A stretch of 64,000 nt of DNA from Marivivens donghaensis (lineage in GTDB: Bacteria > Pseudomonadota > Alphaproteobacteria > Rhodobacterales > Rhodobacteraceae): positions 310,001-374,000 of the forward strand of contig NZ_JALNPR010000001.1 in the NCBI RefSeq assembly GCF_023541015.1, written 5' to 3'. The notes under the pieces were generated by a model. That model made no database searches. It was not told the origin of the DNA and saw nothing but the letters and a program-made list of their open reading frames with translations. Numbering within the stretch: the stretch's first letter is position 1; each line of letters opens with the position of its first letter. Of the stretch, positions 52,662 to 60,636 are shown one piece after another. The translations under genes and the position numbers were made by a program.

Positions 52662-53696
52662 ATGAACATGCTGCAACTCGGCCGGACGGGTATCGAAGTT
52701 TCTGATTGGTGCCTCGGCACGATGACCTATAGCCGCCAAACAGACCAAGACGACGCGTTTCGCCAGATGGATATGGCGCTTGAGGCGGGTATCAATTTCT
52801 TTGACGTTGCAGAGATGTATCCGGTGAACCCCGTCTTGAAAGAGACGATGGGCGATTCCGAAAAGGTTCTGGGCAATTGGTTTGCGGCGACAGGTCGTCG
52901 TAGCGAAGTTGTCGTTGCCTCTAAGATTTGCGGTGACAGTGGGTTCCGCCCCGGTGGGTATAATGGAAAATCGTTCGAAGAGGCGCTCGATGTAACGCTG
53001 TCGCGCCTGCAGACGGATTACATCGACCTCTATCAATTGCATTGGCCGAACCGTGGTAGCTACCACTTCCGTCAGAACTGGGGCTTTGATCCATCTAAAC
53101 AGGACACCGCAAAGGTCGAAGCTAACATGATTGAAACGCTCGAAGCGGCGGATCGTGCGATGAAAGCTGGCAAAATGCGGGCGATTGGTCTGTCGAATGA
53201 ATCCGCTTGGGGCACGATGAAGTGGCTGGCTTTGGCTGAAAAACATGGCCTGCCGCGCATGGCGACGATGCAGAACGAATATTCGCTTTTGTGCCGCCTC
53301 TATGACACCGACATGGCGGAACTTTCCGTGCACGAAGACATCACGCTGTTGTCCTATTCGCCTTTGGCCGCGGGTCTGCTCACAGGCAAATACCAGAACG
53401 GCGCTGTGCCCGAAGGGTCCCGTCTGTCGCTCAACGGTGATCTGGGTGGACGCAAGACCGACCGTGCCTTTGCCGCGACCCAAGCCTACCTCGATCTGGC
53501 GGCCAAACATGGTATCGATCCAGTGCACATGGCGATGGCATGGCAACGCCGCCGTCCATTCCCGATCTCGGCCATCTTTGGTGCGACGACGGCAGAGCAG
53601 TTGGCGCATCTTCTCGCGGGCGATCAGGTATCGCTCTCGGATGAGGTGATGAAAGAGATCGACGCGGTTCACCGCCAGCACCCGATGCCCTACTGA
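52662..53696 (+). CDS. Aldo/keto reductase (Tas-like)
   Basis: 344 residues. The NADPH-dependent (alpha/beta)8 fold is shown by LGRTGIEVSDWCLGTMTYS, FFDVAEMYPVNP (catalytic Asp, Tyr), VVASKICGDSG (Lys) and LYQLHWPNRG (His). The insertion and length match the Tas/YajO-type group rather than short reductases. Physiological substrate unknown. The TGA overlaps the ATG of the lipocalin gene. Confidence 0.9.
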   Translation: MNMLQLGRTGIEVSDWCLGTMTYSRQTDQDDAFRQMDMALEAGINFFDVAEMYPVNPVLKETMGDSEKVLGNWFAATGRRSEVVVASKICGDSGFRPGGYNGKSFEEALDVTLSRLQTDYIDLYQLHWPNRGSYHFRQNWGFDPSKQDTAKVEANMIETLEAADRAMKAGKMRAIGLSNESAWGTMKWLALAEKHGLPRMATMQNEYSLLCRLYDTDMAELSVHEDITLLSYSPLAAGLLTGKYQNGAVPEGSRLSLNGDLGGRKTDRAFAATQAYLDLAAKHGIDPVHMAMAWQRRRPFPISAIFGATTAEQLAHLLAGDQVSLSDEVMKEIDAVHRQHPMPY

Positions 53697-54178
53697 TGAA
53701 ATCCCTTCTGGCCCTGTCCGTCCTCTGTGCGAGCCTGATTGCCTGTGCAAAGGCAGGGCCAGAAACTATCACCAGTTATCGGGACCGCAATGTTCCGATA
53801 GCCTCGCGGGCGGTGTTTGATCCCGCTGCGTTTGAAGGGAACTGGCGTGTCGTTGCTGGGTTTCCCAATGCCGATACCCCCGATTGTGATCCCGTTCTTT
53901 CCGTTGATCGCACTATGATCCTCACGGGCTGTTCGGGCGGGAATGCCTATGCGGGTGGCCCTGCGCGGTATCTGGGGCAGGGGCGATACACAGTGGATGC
54001 TGATCCGATGTGGGTGCTCTGGTTGGCCGAAGATGGTCAAGCCGCCGTTGTCGGCACACCTGACGGATCAATGGGCGCGATCCTTGCGCGGGACACGATC
54101 AGCGCGGATCGCTATCGCGCTGCGGTCACGATGCTCGACTTCAACGGATATAAGACGGACTATCTGCAGCGTTACTGA
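53696..54178 (+). CDS. Lipocalin-like lipoprotein
   Basis: 160 residues. A lipoprotein signal peptide ends at LIAC with acylated Cys17. The lipocalin hallmark is FEGNWRVVAGFPN (G-x-W near 48-50), and the closing strand motif is LDFNGYKTDYLQRY. It likely sits in the inner or outer membrane facing the periplasm and binds a small lipid, like Blc. It is coupled to the aldo/keto reductase and overlaps the convergent Nudix gene by 7 nt. Confidence 0.83.
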   Translation: MKSLLALSVLCASLIACAKAGPETITSYRDRNVPIASRAVFDPAAFEGNWRVVAGFPNADTPDCDPVLSVDRTMILTGCSGGNAYAGGPARYLGQGRYTVDADPMWVLWLAEDGQAAVVGTPDGSMGAILARDTISADRYRAAVTMLDFNGYKTDYLQRY

Positions 54179-54858
54179 TCGAACGGGGATTTCCCGCCCA
54201 GTCGCGTGACCAGATGGGCCTCATCATCGTTGCGGAAAAACGGAACGAGGTCGGGCGCGCCAGAGTTGTGCAGGTTTTTTGCGATCTCGGCCAAAACGAC
54301 CTCTGTGATAAAGGGCAGGTCAAAGCTGCGCGCTTGATCTAGCGGCACCCATTGCAGGTGGCGTAATTCGTCCTCAGCCCCAGAGAAATCGTCGGGGTCC
54401 GTGGCGAGCCGTTCTGCATCGACGAGCAAGAACCGCGCGTCAAAGCGACGAGGGCGACCTTCGGGTGTGACGGCTCGGAAGACGAATTCTAGACCAGATG
54501 GATCAGGTAGATAGCCCGCAGCGGCAAAGCCACGCCAGCCTTGGGGGGCGTCGGGCCAGTCGCCCTTGGTCCCGATGATCTGGCCCGTTTCCTCCCACAA
54601 TTCGCGGATTGCTGCGGCGATGATCGTGGTGGCGGTGAGGTCGCTGTCTTCGTTCAGGCGGGACTGTGTTGGCTCTGACAAGTCCGCAGCCATCGGCACC
54701 AGCCCATCGTTCGGATCAATCGCGCCACCGGGGAAAACGAACTTGTCTGGCATGAACGCCGCAGAGGATCCGCGCTGGCCCATAAGGACAGCGGGATTGG
54801 TCAAACGATCACGGATAACGATGATTGTTGCAGCGTTGCGAAGTGCGGATTTGTCCAT
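54172..54858 (-). CDS. Nudix hydrolase (NUDT19-like)
   Basis: 228 residues from ATG 54856-54858, with AAGGGAA upstream. The Nudix motif is split around an insertion, as in the NUDT7/NUDT19 CoA-pyrophosphatase type: KFVFPGGAIDPND (about 41-53), then AAIRELWEETGQIIG (about 83-97). A CoA or acyl-CoA ester substrate is therefore possible. It follows the DUF983 gene by 17 nt on the same strand. Confidence 0.86.
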   Translation of the reverse strand: MDKSALRNAATIIVIRDRLTNPAVLMGQRGSSAAFMPDKFVFPGGAIDPNDGLVPMAADLSEPTQSRLNEDSDLTATTIIAAAIRELWEETGQIIGTKGDWPDAPQGWRGFAAAGYLPDPSGLEFVFRAVTPEGRPRRFDARFLLVDAERLATDPDDFSGAEDELRHLQWVPLDQARSFDLPFITEVVLAEIAKNLHNSGAPDLVPFFRNDDEAHLVTRLGGKSPFDQ

Positions 54859-54875
54859 CGTGTTCCCTTTCGGGA

Positions 54876-55265
54876 TCAGGCGTTGCCGAACCCATGCATG
54901 CGTTTCGCCCATTGCATCGCGACAATGAAGCCCTTGAACCTCGGAAGAAGATAGAGCGACAGCGCCACACAGCCAACCGTAAATCCAGTTGCCATGACCA
55001 GAGGTTCGGGGCGGAATTGAATAAAGATCACATGCATCAGGATACCCATCAGGTGACCAACGATCAGGATGGTCAGATAGGCGGGGCCATCGTCAGCGCG
55101 GTGATGCGAAAGCTCTTCACGGCAGACAGGGCATTGGTCTGCAACCTTGAGGTAGCCCACAAACATATGTCCTTCGCCACAAGAGGGACACTTGCGACGC
55201 AAACCACGCAGCACCGCTGTCTTGGTGTCGCGTTCTTCGATGATGGCTTCGACGTGTTGAGTCAT
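54876..55265 (-). CDS. DUF983 membrane protein with zinc ribbon
   Basis: 129 residues from ATG 55263-55265, with AAGGAGAG 5 nt upstream. CPSCGEGHMF (about 26-35) and CPVC (45-48) form a four-Cys ribbon, followed by two membrane helices (about 63-83 and 90-108). This is DUF983, common in alphaproteobacteria and of unknown function. It leads a two-gene unit with the Nudix hydrolase. Confidence 0.86.
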   Translation of the reverse strand: MTQHVEAIIEERDTKTAVLRGLRRKCPSCGEGHMFVGYLKVADQCPVCREELSHHRADDGPAYLTILIVGHLMGILMHVIFIQFRPEPLVMATGFTVGCVALSLYLLPRFKGFIVAMQWAKRMHGFGNA

Positions 55266-55467
55266 GCAGCTCTCCTTGGCGTAGACCCCTTCCTGATCTT
55301 TTCGTCGTAAAAAATAAAGAGGGCAATCGGTCCTTGCGGCCCGATGTCGCAAAGGGCCTCTGAGGCGTGCCGAAAAAATCTGCGACGGAAAGTCCAAGCT
55401 GCCCCGTATTAAGGTCAACCCAGGCAGTTGAGGGCCTTGGGGAGAAACCTCGAAAAGGAATACCAAA

Positions 55468-56010
55468 ATGAAAACCAAACTTATCATTGCGGCAGTTGTT
55501 GCTGGTCTTGCTGCGACTTCTGTTTCGGCTGCAGGCTTTGGTCGTGGCGACGATGCCGGTCGAATGGGTGGCCGTATGATGCAGGCGCCGATGGATTTCG
55601 CATCGCTCGATACTGATGGTGACGGCGTGCTGACCTTGGAAGAACTGCAAGCGATGCCAGCCGCGAAGTTCGCCGAAGCGGATACCGATGGTTCTGGCAC
55701 CCTGAGCCAAGACGAAGTTGCCGCAATGGTCACCGCCCAGATGGAGCAGATGGCTGCGAACCGCGCCCAGATGATGATCGCAGAGCGTGACACAGATGGT
55801 GACGGCCTTCTTTCGGCGGAGGAGCTTCAGCCGAAAAACGGTCAGGGTCTGGCGATGATGTTCGCACGTCTCGACGCGGATGCGGATGGCACAGTGACGG
55901 CCGAAGAATTCCAAACCGCGCAGGCCCAGATGGCTCAGCGGATGCAGCGTGGTGGCGAAGGCCACGGTGATCACGAACGCGGTGGGTTCTTCGGTCGCCA
56001 AAGCCACTAA
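55468..56010 (+). CDS. Exported EF-hand calcium-binding protein
   Basis: 180 residues with a signal peptide (to about residue 21). Four EF-hand loops are visible: DTDGDGVLTLEE (48-59), DTDGSGTLSQDE (72-83), DTDGDGLLSAEE (108-119) and DADADGTVTAEE (136-147), then a His/Gly-rich tail. It probably binds Ca2+ in the periplasm. It precedes the ECF sigma gene by 82 bp on the same strand with a strong hairpin between, so it may belong to that sensing cassette. Confidence 0.88.
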   Translation: MKTKLIIAAVVAGLAATSVSAAGFGRGDDAGRMGGRMMQAPMDFASLDTDGDGVLTLEELQAMPAAKFAEADTDGSGTLSQDEVAAMVTAQMEQMAANRAQMMIAERDTDGDGLLSAEELQPKNGQGLAMMFARLDADADGTVTAEEFQTAQAQMAQRMQRGGEGHGDHERGGFFGRQSH

Positions 56011-56026
56011 TCGCTAGAATAGCTTC

Positions 56027-56051
56027 GTGGCCTGCCAAACAGGTGGGCCAC
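56027..56051 (+). other. Intercistronic hairpin between the EF-hand and sigma-factor genes
   Basis: 10-bp stem with two G-T pairs, GTGGCCTGCC (56027-56036) and GGTGGGCCAC (56042-56051), loop AAACA, without a T run. It could protect the upstream message or lower read-through into the sigma gene. Confidence 0.55.
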
Positions 56052-56092
56052 TGATTGCAGCACTCAAAAAGACCAGATACCCTTGACGGTTA

Positions 56093-56683
56093 ATGGATAT
56101 GGCCTTTGATCAATATGATGGCGCGCCAGACGGAGCGCTTTTGGTGGCTTTCGCCAATGGTGACCGCGCGGCGGCACGCCTGTTGGCGATCCGATTGACG
56201 CCCCGTGCCTTGGGGCAGGCATACCGCATGTTGACCGACCGTGCCGAGGCCGAGGACGTGGTCCAAGACGCGCTTATGCGTTTGTGGAAAATCGCACCAG
56301 AGTGGCGGCAGGGTGAGGCGCAGGTGTCTACTTGGCTCTACCGAGTTGTGGCAAACCTCTGCACTGACAGATTGCGGCGGCGCAAACGCAATGTCGGGAT
56401 CGATCAGATCGCAGAACCCGAGGACCCGACGCCCAGCGTCACGGACCGAATGCAAGATGATGCGCGCCAAAAGGCGCTGACGGATGCCTTGGCGTCCTTG
56501 CCTGACCGACAGGCGCAAGCGGTGGCTTTGCGTCACCTCGAAGGGCTTGGTAATCCTGAGATTGCCGAGATCATGGAAATAAGCGTTGAGGCCGTAGAGA
56601 GCCTGACGTCTCGTGGAAAACGCGCCCTTGCAGCGATACTCGCTGGGCGCAAAGCGGAATTGGGGTTTGATGATGACCGATAA
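56093..56683 (+). CDS. ECF-type RNA polymerase sigma factor
   Basis: 196 residues. Region 2 (about 28-95) includes RAEAEDVVQDALMRLWK and STWLYRVVANLCTDRLRRRK. Region 4 (about 130-185) includes LASLPDRQAQAVALRHLEGL and the HTH NPEIAEIMEISVEAVESLTSRGKRAL. It would direct polymerase to an envelope-response regulon. The downstream gene, overlapping its last codons, looks like its anti-sigma factor. Its stop codon lies inside that gene. Confidence 0.93.
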   Translation: MDMAFDQYDGAPDGALLVAFANGDRAAARLLAIRLTPRALGQAYRMLTDRAEAEDVVQDALMRLWKIAPEWRQGEAQVSTWLYRVVANLCTDRLRRRKRNVGIDQIAEPEDPTPSVTDRMQDDARQKALTDALASLPDRQAQAVALRHLEGLGNPEIAEIMEISVEAVESLTSRGKRALAAILAGRKAELGFDDDR

Positions 56684-57038
56684 ACGGACTGACCTGACCG
56701 ATCTTGAACTCGATGATCTGTTCGCCTCGGCGCGGACGGCTGACCCCGATCCGCACGATGATTTCATGGCGCGTCTCTTTGCCGACATTGACGACGTGGC
56801 CGATGGGTTTGAACAGGTCACTTTGCCGACAGAGGAACGCCGTTCGCTCTTGGCCTCGCTTTGGGCGGCGCTGGGCGGATGGGCTGGGGCCTCTGGTCTG
56901 GCGGCTGCGGCGGCGGCGGGCTTGTGGATCGGGATTTCCCTGCCAGCGAGCCTTAGCTCTGTGACAGATGTAATTTGGGCCGATAGCGTTGATGTATCGC
57001 TATTCGCCTCCGAAGATATTCTCGGATTGGAGGGTTAA
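56673..57038 (+). CDS. Putative membrane anti-sigma factor
   Basis: 121 residues from ATG 56673 (another ATG at 56670), overlapping the sigma gene by 11 nt. The acidic cytoplasmic N-part (LTDLELDDLFASARTADPDP, DDFMARLFADIDDVADGFE) is followed by one membrane helix (about 70-93, Ala/Gly-rich) and a short periplasmic tail. This matches CnrY-like anti-sigma factors in layout, though sequence identity to a named family is not evident. The function is inferred from position and topology. Confidence 0.75.
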   Translation: MTDKRTDLTDLELDDLFASARTADPDPHDDFMARLFADIDDVADGFEQVTLPTEERRSLLASLWAALGGWAGASGLAAAAAAGLWIGISLPASLSSVTDVIWADSVDVSLFASEDILGLEG

Positions 57039-57040
57039 CT

Positions 57041-57517
57041 ATGACCACCGATACACCAAAGAGCCGGATGCGTCCGGGTCTGCGGATCTTGCTGATCGCC
57101 TCGCTTGCGCTCAACGTGATGATCATCGGCGTCGTGGCTGGCGGCATTATGAAAGGCCGCGCGCCGGGGCCGTTCGGCGGGTTCGATATGACAATTGGGC
57201 CGTTCGCGAATGCTTTGGGCGATGACGACCGTCGTGCCATCCGTTCCGAACTACGCGGACGCCACGACATTCGTCCGCCCCGCTACGAGGACCGCATCGC
57301 CGCGATGGAGGGGTTCTTGGCGGCTGTTCGCGCCGACGACTTTGACCCTGCCGCGATTGAAACGATGTTTGCCGAACAGCGCGCCCGTGCCAGCAACGCG
57401 ATGGAGGCAGGTCAGCAGGCACTGCTCAATCGGATCACCGCGATGGATAGCGACGAACGAGCACGATTTGCGGATCGTTTAGAGCGCGAATTGAGACATG
57501 GCGGTGACCGCCGCTAG
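57041..57517 (+). CDS. Membrane-anchored periplasmic sensor, CnrX/ZraP-like (metal-resistance domain)
   Basis: 158 residues. An N-terminal membrane anchor (about 12-35, LRILLIASLALNVMIIGVVAGG) is followed by a periplasmic helical domain of the Metal_resist/CnrX type (FANALGDDDRRAIRSELRG, MFAEQRARASNAMEAGQQALLNRI). CnrX senses Ni/Co and releases CnrH through CnrY. Here few metal-ligand residues (two His) occur, so the signal may not be a metal. It lies 2 nt after the anti-sigma gene, and the stop makes CTAG with pleD. Confidence 0.82.
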   Translation: MTTDTPKSRMRPGLRILLIASLALNVMIIGVVAGGIMKGRAPGPFGGFDMTIGPFANALGDDDRRAIRSELRGRHDIRPPRYEDRIAAMEGFLAAVRADDFDPAAIETMFAEQRARASNAMEAGQQALLNRITAMDSDERARFADRLERELRHGGDRR

Positions 57518-58896
57518 GCCGCTGTTCGTGCCAGTGTCACCGCATTGCGGCCTGATGATTTGCTGTCATAGAGGGCCGCATCTGCGCGTTCGATGACGTC
57601 GGTCACATCACCGTCGTCCCCCATGCCCAAGGCAACGCCGATCGACAGCGTAACCCCCACGGGCATTTTTCCAGCACCAATCGATAGGGGCGTGTTCTGC
57701 ACGATGTCGCGGATGCGCTCTGCCATTTTGCGGGCTTGATCGACGGGCGTGTCGGGAAGGGCGATCAGGAACTCTTCGCCGCCGATCCGTGCGACCAGAT
57801 CCACGCTACGCAAGTTATCGCGTAGAATGTCAGCCACGCCCGCAATGACCCGATCCCCAGCGCTATGGCCAAAGCTGTCGTTTACGAGCTTAAAATGATC
57901 AATGTCGAGCGCCATAACCGCGAAACTGCGCCCCGTGGATTTTGAACGCTCCGCCATGGCGCGAAGGTGCGGGATCGCGTAGCGGCGGTTGTAGAGCCCA
58001 GTGAGGGGATCGGTCACCGCGGCCTTTAGCCCTGTCTGAACCGTATCCCGCAATTGCGCCATCCGTTGCTTGCGCCGAATGAGCTTACGGGCCCTTAGGC
58101 CGATTTCGGCGGCACTCGCGTGAGACGGCACCACATCATTCGCGCCAATGTCGAGCGCCATGGGGGAGAGGTCGCTCCCCGCGTTGGGGGTGATCAGGAG
58201 TTGGGCGGCATGGCGCGTGTCAGTGCGGCTCCGCAAATCAGCAATGAGGCGGAACAGTTGCCGATCATCGGTGTCAGGGTCGAACCCACGTGCGTCGATG
58301 ATAAAGAGGTCGGGCACCTTGCCTTGGGCCATGAGCACATCTTCGGGCGTTTTCTGATGAACCGATGCTGCGAGGGCCGCGCCTAGGTCACGGCAGAGTG
58401 TCGCTGACTGGTCTGGCTGGGCCGCGATCAGGGTCACAGCGCCCGCCGCCACGAAAACCTCCGTCGCTTCGGCAAAGCCCAACGCGCGACTGGTATCATC
58501 ACGCAGCCGCAATTCGTCGTCCGCTGCACGAGCCCGCAATAGGCTGCGGATACGGGCCAAAAGCATCTGATCCGACATCGGTTTTTCCAGCACGTCATCC
58601 GCCCCGCAGATCAACGCGTCGAGCCGTTGGGACGGGCTATCGAAATACCCCGTGGCAATGATCGGGACATGACGGGTGTCCGCCGTGTCCCGCAAATCCT
58701 GACAAAATTCCCGCAGGGCAGGGGGCAATTGGGTCATCTCGATCAGGCAGAGGTCAAAGCCACCCTCGTTCATCGCCTCACGGGCCTCTGCAACATTGGC
58801 ACAGGGTGTCACCTGATATTGCGCCGAGGCCAGTTTGACCTTGAGCACGATGCGGTTCGTGGCAACTGTATCGATGATGAGGATTCGTCCCGCCAT
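57514..58896 (-). CDS. PleD-like diguanylate cyclase (REC-REC-GGDEF)
   Basis: 460 residues from ATG 58894-58896. Two receiver-like domains (about 1-120, 150-275) precede a GGDEF domain (about 290-460) with GGEEF at 372-376 and a product-inhibition site RSVD at 363-366, so c-di-GMP synthesis and feedback look intact. The phosphoacceptor position of REC1 is Glu53 (FDLCLIEMTQL) instead of Asp, and its acidic pair is reduced. REC2 keeps an Asp (DLFIIDARG, 201) but lacks the acidic pair and conserved Lys. Order matches Caulobacter PleD. Confidence 0.9.
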   Translation of the reverse strand: MAGRILIIDTVATNRIVLKVKLASAQYQVTPCANVAEAREAMNEGGFDLCLIEMTQLPPALREFCQDLRDTADTRHVPIIATGYFDSPSQRLDALICGADDVLEKPMSDQMLLARIRSLLRARAADDELRLRDDTSRALGFAEATEVFVAAGAVTLIAAQPDQSATLCRDLGAALAASVHQKTPEDVLMAQGKVPDLFIIDARGFDPDTDDRQLFRLIADLRSRTDTRHAAQLLITPNAGSDLSPMALDIGANDVVPSHASAAEIGLRARKLIRRKQRMAQLRDTVQTGLKAAVTDPLTGLYNRRYAIPHLRAMAERSKSTGRSFAVMALDIDHFKLVNDSFGHSAGDRVIAGVADILRDNLRSVDLVARIGGEEFLIALPDTPVDQARKMAERIRDIVQNTPLSIGAGKMPVGVTLSIGVALGMGDDGDVTDVIERADAALYDSKSSGRNAVTLARTAA

Positions 58897-58973
58897 TCTG
58901 GTTCTCCACGGCTGTGGGTTAAGGATGCGGCGAAAATGGTTAAGAAACTCTTGCACAGACGTTGGAATTCCAA

Positions 58974-59252
58974 ATGAACCGTGAACAGGCAGAGACAATC
59001 GCCCTTCGGGCCCTTGGCTGGTTGGCCGCAAATGATGACCTGTGTCCTGTGTTTTTGGGCGCAACGGGGGCGTCGATTGATGACATCCGCACGCAGGCCA
59101 CGGAACCTGCGTTTCTCGCCTCGGTTCTCGATTTTCTGACCATGGATGATGAATGGGTCGTGCAGATGTGTGATGCGCTGGAGTTGTCCTACGAAACCCC
59201 GCTTCAGGCGCGATACGCACTGCCTGGCGCTGAAAACGTCCACTGGACCTGA
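58974..59252 (+). CDS. DUF3572 family protein
   Basis: 92 residues from ATG 58974. An all-helical small acidic protein matching DUF3572 (ALGWLAANDDLCPVFLGATG, FLASVLDFLTMDDEWV). Function unknown; in alphaproteobacteria it is commonly next to the pleD-type gene, as here (divergent, 77 bp). It lies 9 nt before the HAD gene. Confidence 0.85.
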   Translation: MNREQAETIALRALGWLAANDDLCPVFLGATGASIDDIRTQATEPAFLASVLDFLTMDDEWVVQMCDALELSYETPLQARYALPGAENVHWT

Positions 59253-59261
59253 GGAACAGCC

Positions 59262-59960
59262 ATGATTGCCATCAAAGGCGTCGTCTTTGACAAAGACGGC
59301 ACGCTCTATGATTTCAATGCGACGTGGGGGGCGTGGACGCTTGGTCTTTTGACCGAAGAAGTGGGCGACGATCCTGCGCGTTTAGCAGACCTTGCGAATG
59401 TGATGGGCTACGACGTTGCGAACCGTAGGTTCCGCAAAGACAGCATTGTGATTGCGAGCACCGCCTCAGAGGTTGCCGATGCGATTATGCCGTATCTGCC
59501 GCCGCAGCCCAAAGCTGAGCTGATCGCCCGCATGAATGCCCGCGCCGCCACAGCACCGCAGGTCGAAGCGGCACCTTTAGCCGATTATCTGGATGGGTTG
59601 CGCGGTATGGGCCTAAAGCTCGGCGTAGCGACGAACGATTCCGAGGCACCTGCACGCGCGCACCTAGCTGCGTCGAATGTCGTGGATCGGTTCGACTTTA
59701 TCGCGGGCTACGATAGTGGCTTTGGTGGGAAACCTGCAGCGGGTCAGTTGATCGCTTTTTGCGATGCGACGGGGCTTGCGCCTGAGGCTTGCGTGATGGT
59801 GGGGGACAGCACCCATGACCTTCATGCGGGACGGGCGGCAGGAATGCGCAGGGTGGCAGTGCTCACGGGACTTGCAGAGGCGCCCGAACTCGCACCCCAT
59901 GCCGACGTGGTCTTACCGTCGATTGCTGAACTGCCCGCGTGGATCGCAGCGCAGGGTTAA
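59262..59960 (+). CDS. HAD-superfamily phosphatase (phosphoglycolate phosphatase-like)
   Basis: 232 residues. HAD motifs are complete: VVFDKDGTLYDF (nucleophile Asp10, acid Asp12), LGVATNDSEAPA (motif II), GGKPAAGQL (motif III Lys) and VMVGDSTHDLHAG (motif IV). The alpha-helical cap of the Gph group lies between motifs I and II. Substrate not established. Stop forms TTAA with the tetR stop. Confidence 0.9.
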   Translation: MIAIKGVVFDKDGTLYDFNATWGAWTLGLLTEEVGDDPARLADLANVMGYDVANRRFRKDSIVIASTASEVADAIMPYLPPQPKAELIARMNARAATAPQVEAAPLADYLDGLRGMGLKLGVATNDSEAPARAHLAASNVVDRFDFIAGYDSGFGGKPAAGQLIAFCDATGLAPEACVMVGDSTHDLHAGRAAGMRRVAVLTGLAEAPELAPHADVVLPSIAELPAWIAAQG

Positions 59961-60547
59961 GCGATCAGTTTCAGGACGATATCGCGGGCGCGGTCAGAGC
60001 GCGCTTTGACGTCTGTCTCTGACAGCATCGGCAGAACACCGATCACGCGGCGGATTTGCAGGTCACTGATCAAGATGTCGAGGTAGAGTTCTGCGGCTTC
60101 ATACCCTGTCATGCCCTTAGGCTCTGAAAGGTCGAATACCTGGGCGAGGATCGGAAGGATCGCATCGCGTCCACCTTCGGTAATCGTGCGGCCCAGCATA
60201 CCCGTGTCATGCACATCGCCCGCCGCAGCACGGTTGAGCACAATCGTGCGTTGGCTCGTCAACATCTGCAGCAGCTGAGGTCCAAAGGTATCGAGGATCG
60301 CAGCAAGGTCCTGATCCCCTTCGAGGCTGGAAACGAGCAGTTCGCGGGACGCGGCCACGCTGCGTTCAACCATCGACAGGAAGAGACCCTGTTTGTTGCC
60401 ATACCACTTATAGAGCGTTTCGTTCGACGCCTTCGCGCGTTTGGCAACTTCGAGCATGGAGGTCGCCTTGTAGCCTTTGAGCGACAACAAACCATAGGCT
60501 GCCGTTTCGATCTGAATACGGCGGTCGTTCTGTTTGGGTTCGTCCAT
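59957..60547 (-). CDS. TetR-family transcriptional regulator
   Basis: 196 residues. The N-terminal HTH (about 10-55) reads IQIETAAYGLLSLKGYKATSM and SNETLYKWYGNKQGLFLSMV. The C-terminal ligand domain is divergent, so ligand and targets are unknown. It lies 89 nt downstream of znuA on the same strand, which may be chance or read-through. Confidence 0.9.
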   Translation of the reverse strand: MDEPKQNDRRIQIETAAYGLLSLKGYKATSMLEVAKRAKASNETLYKWYGNKQGLFLSMVERSVAASRELLVSSLEGDQDLAAILDTFGPQLLQMLTSQRTIVLNRAAAGDVHDTGMLGRTITEGGRDAILPILAQVFDLSEPKGMTGYEAAELYLDILISDLQIRRVIGVLPMLSETDVKARSDRARDIVLKLIA

Positions 60548-60636
60548 TGGTGCCTCTTTGCCTCATGCTCGGGTGTATCGAGCAATACGGCAAAAAGGTG
60601 ACCAACTTGCTTATGAGCATACGAATGCTCTGGCGC

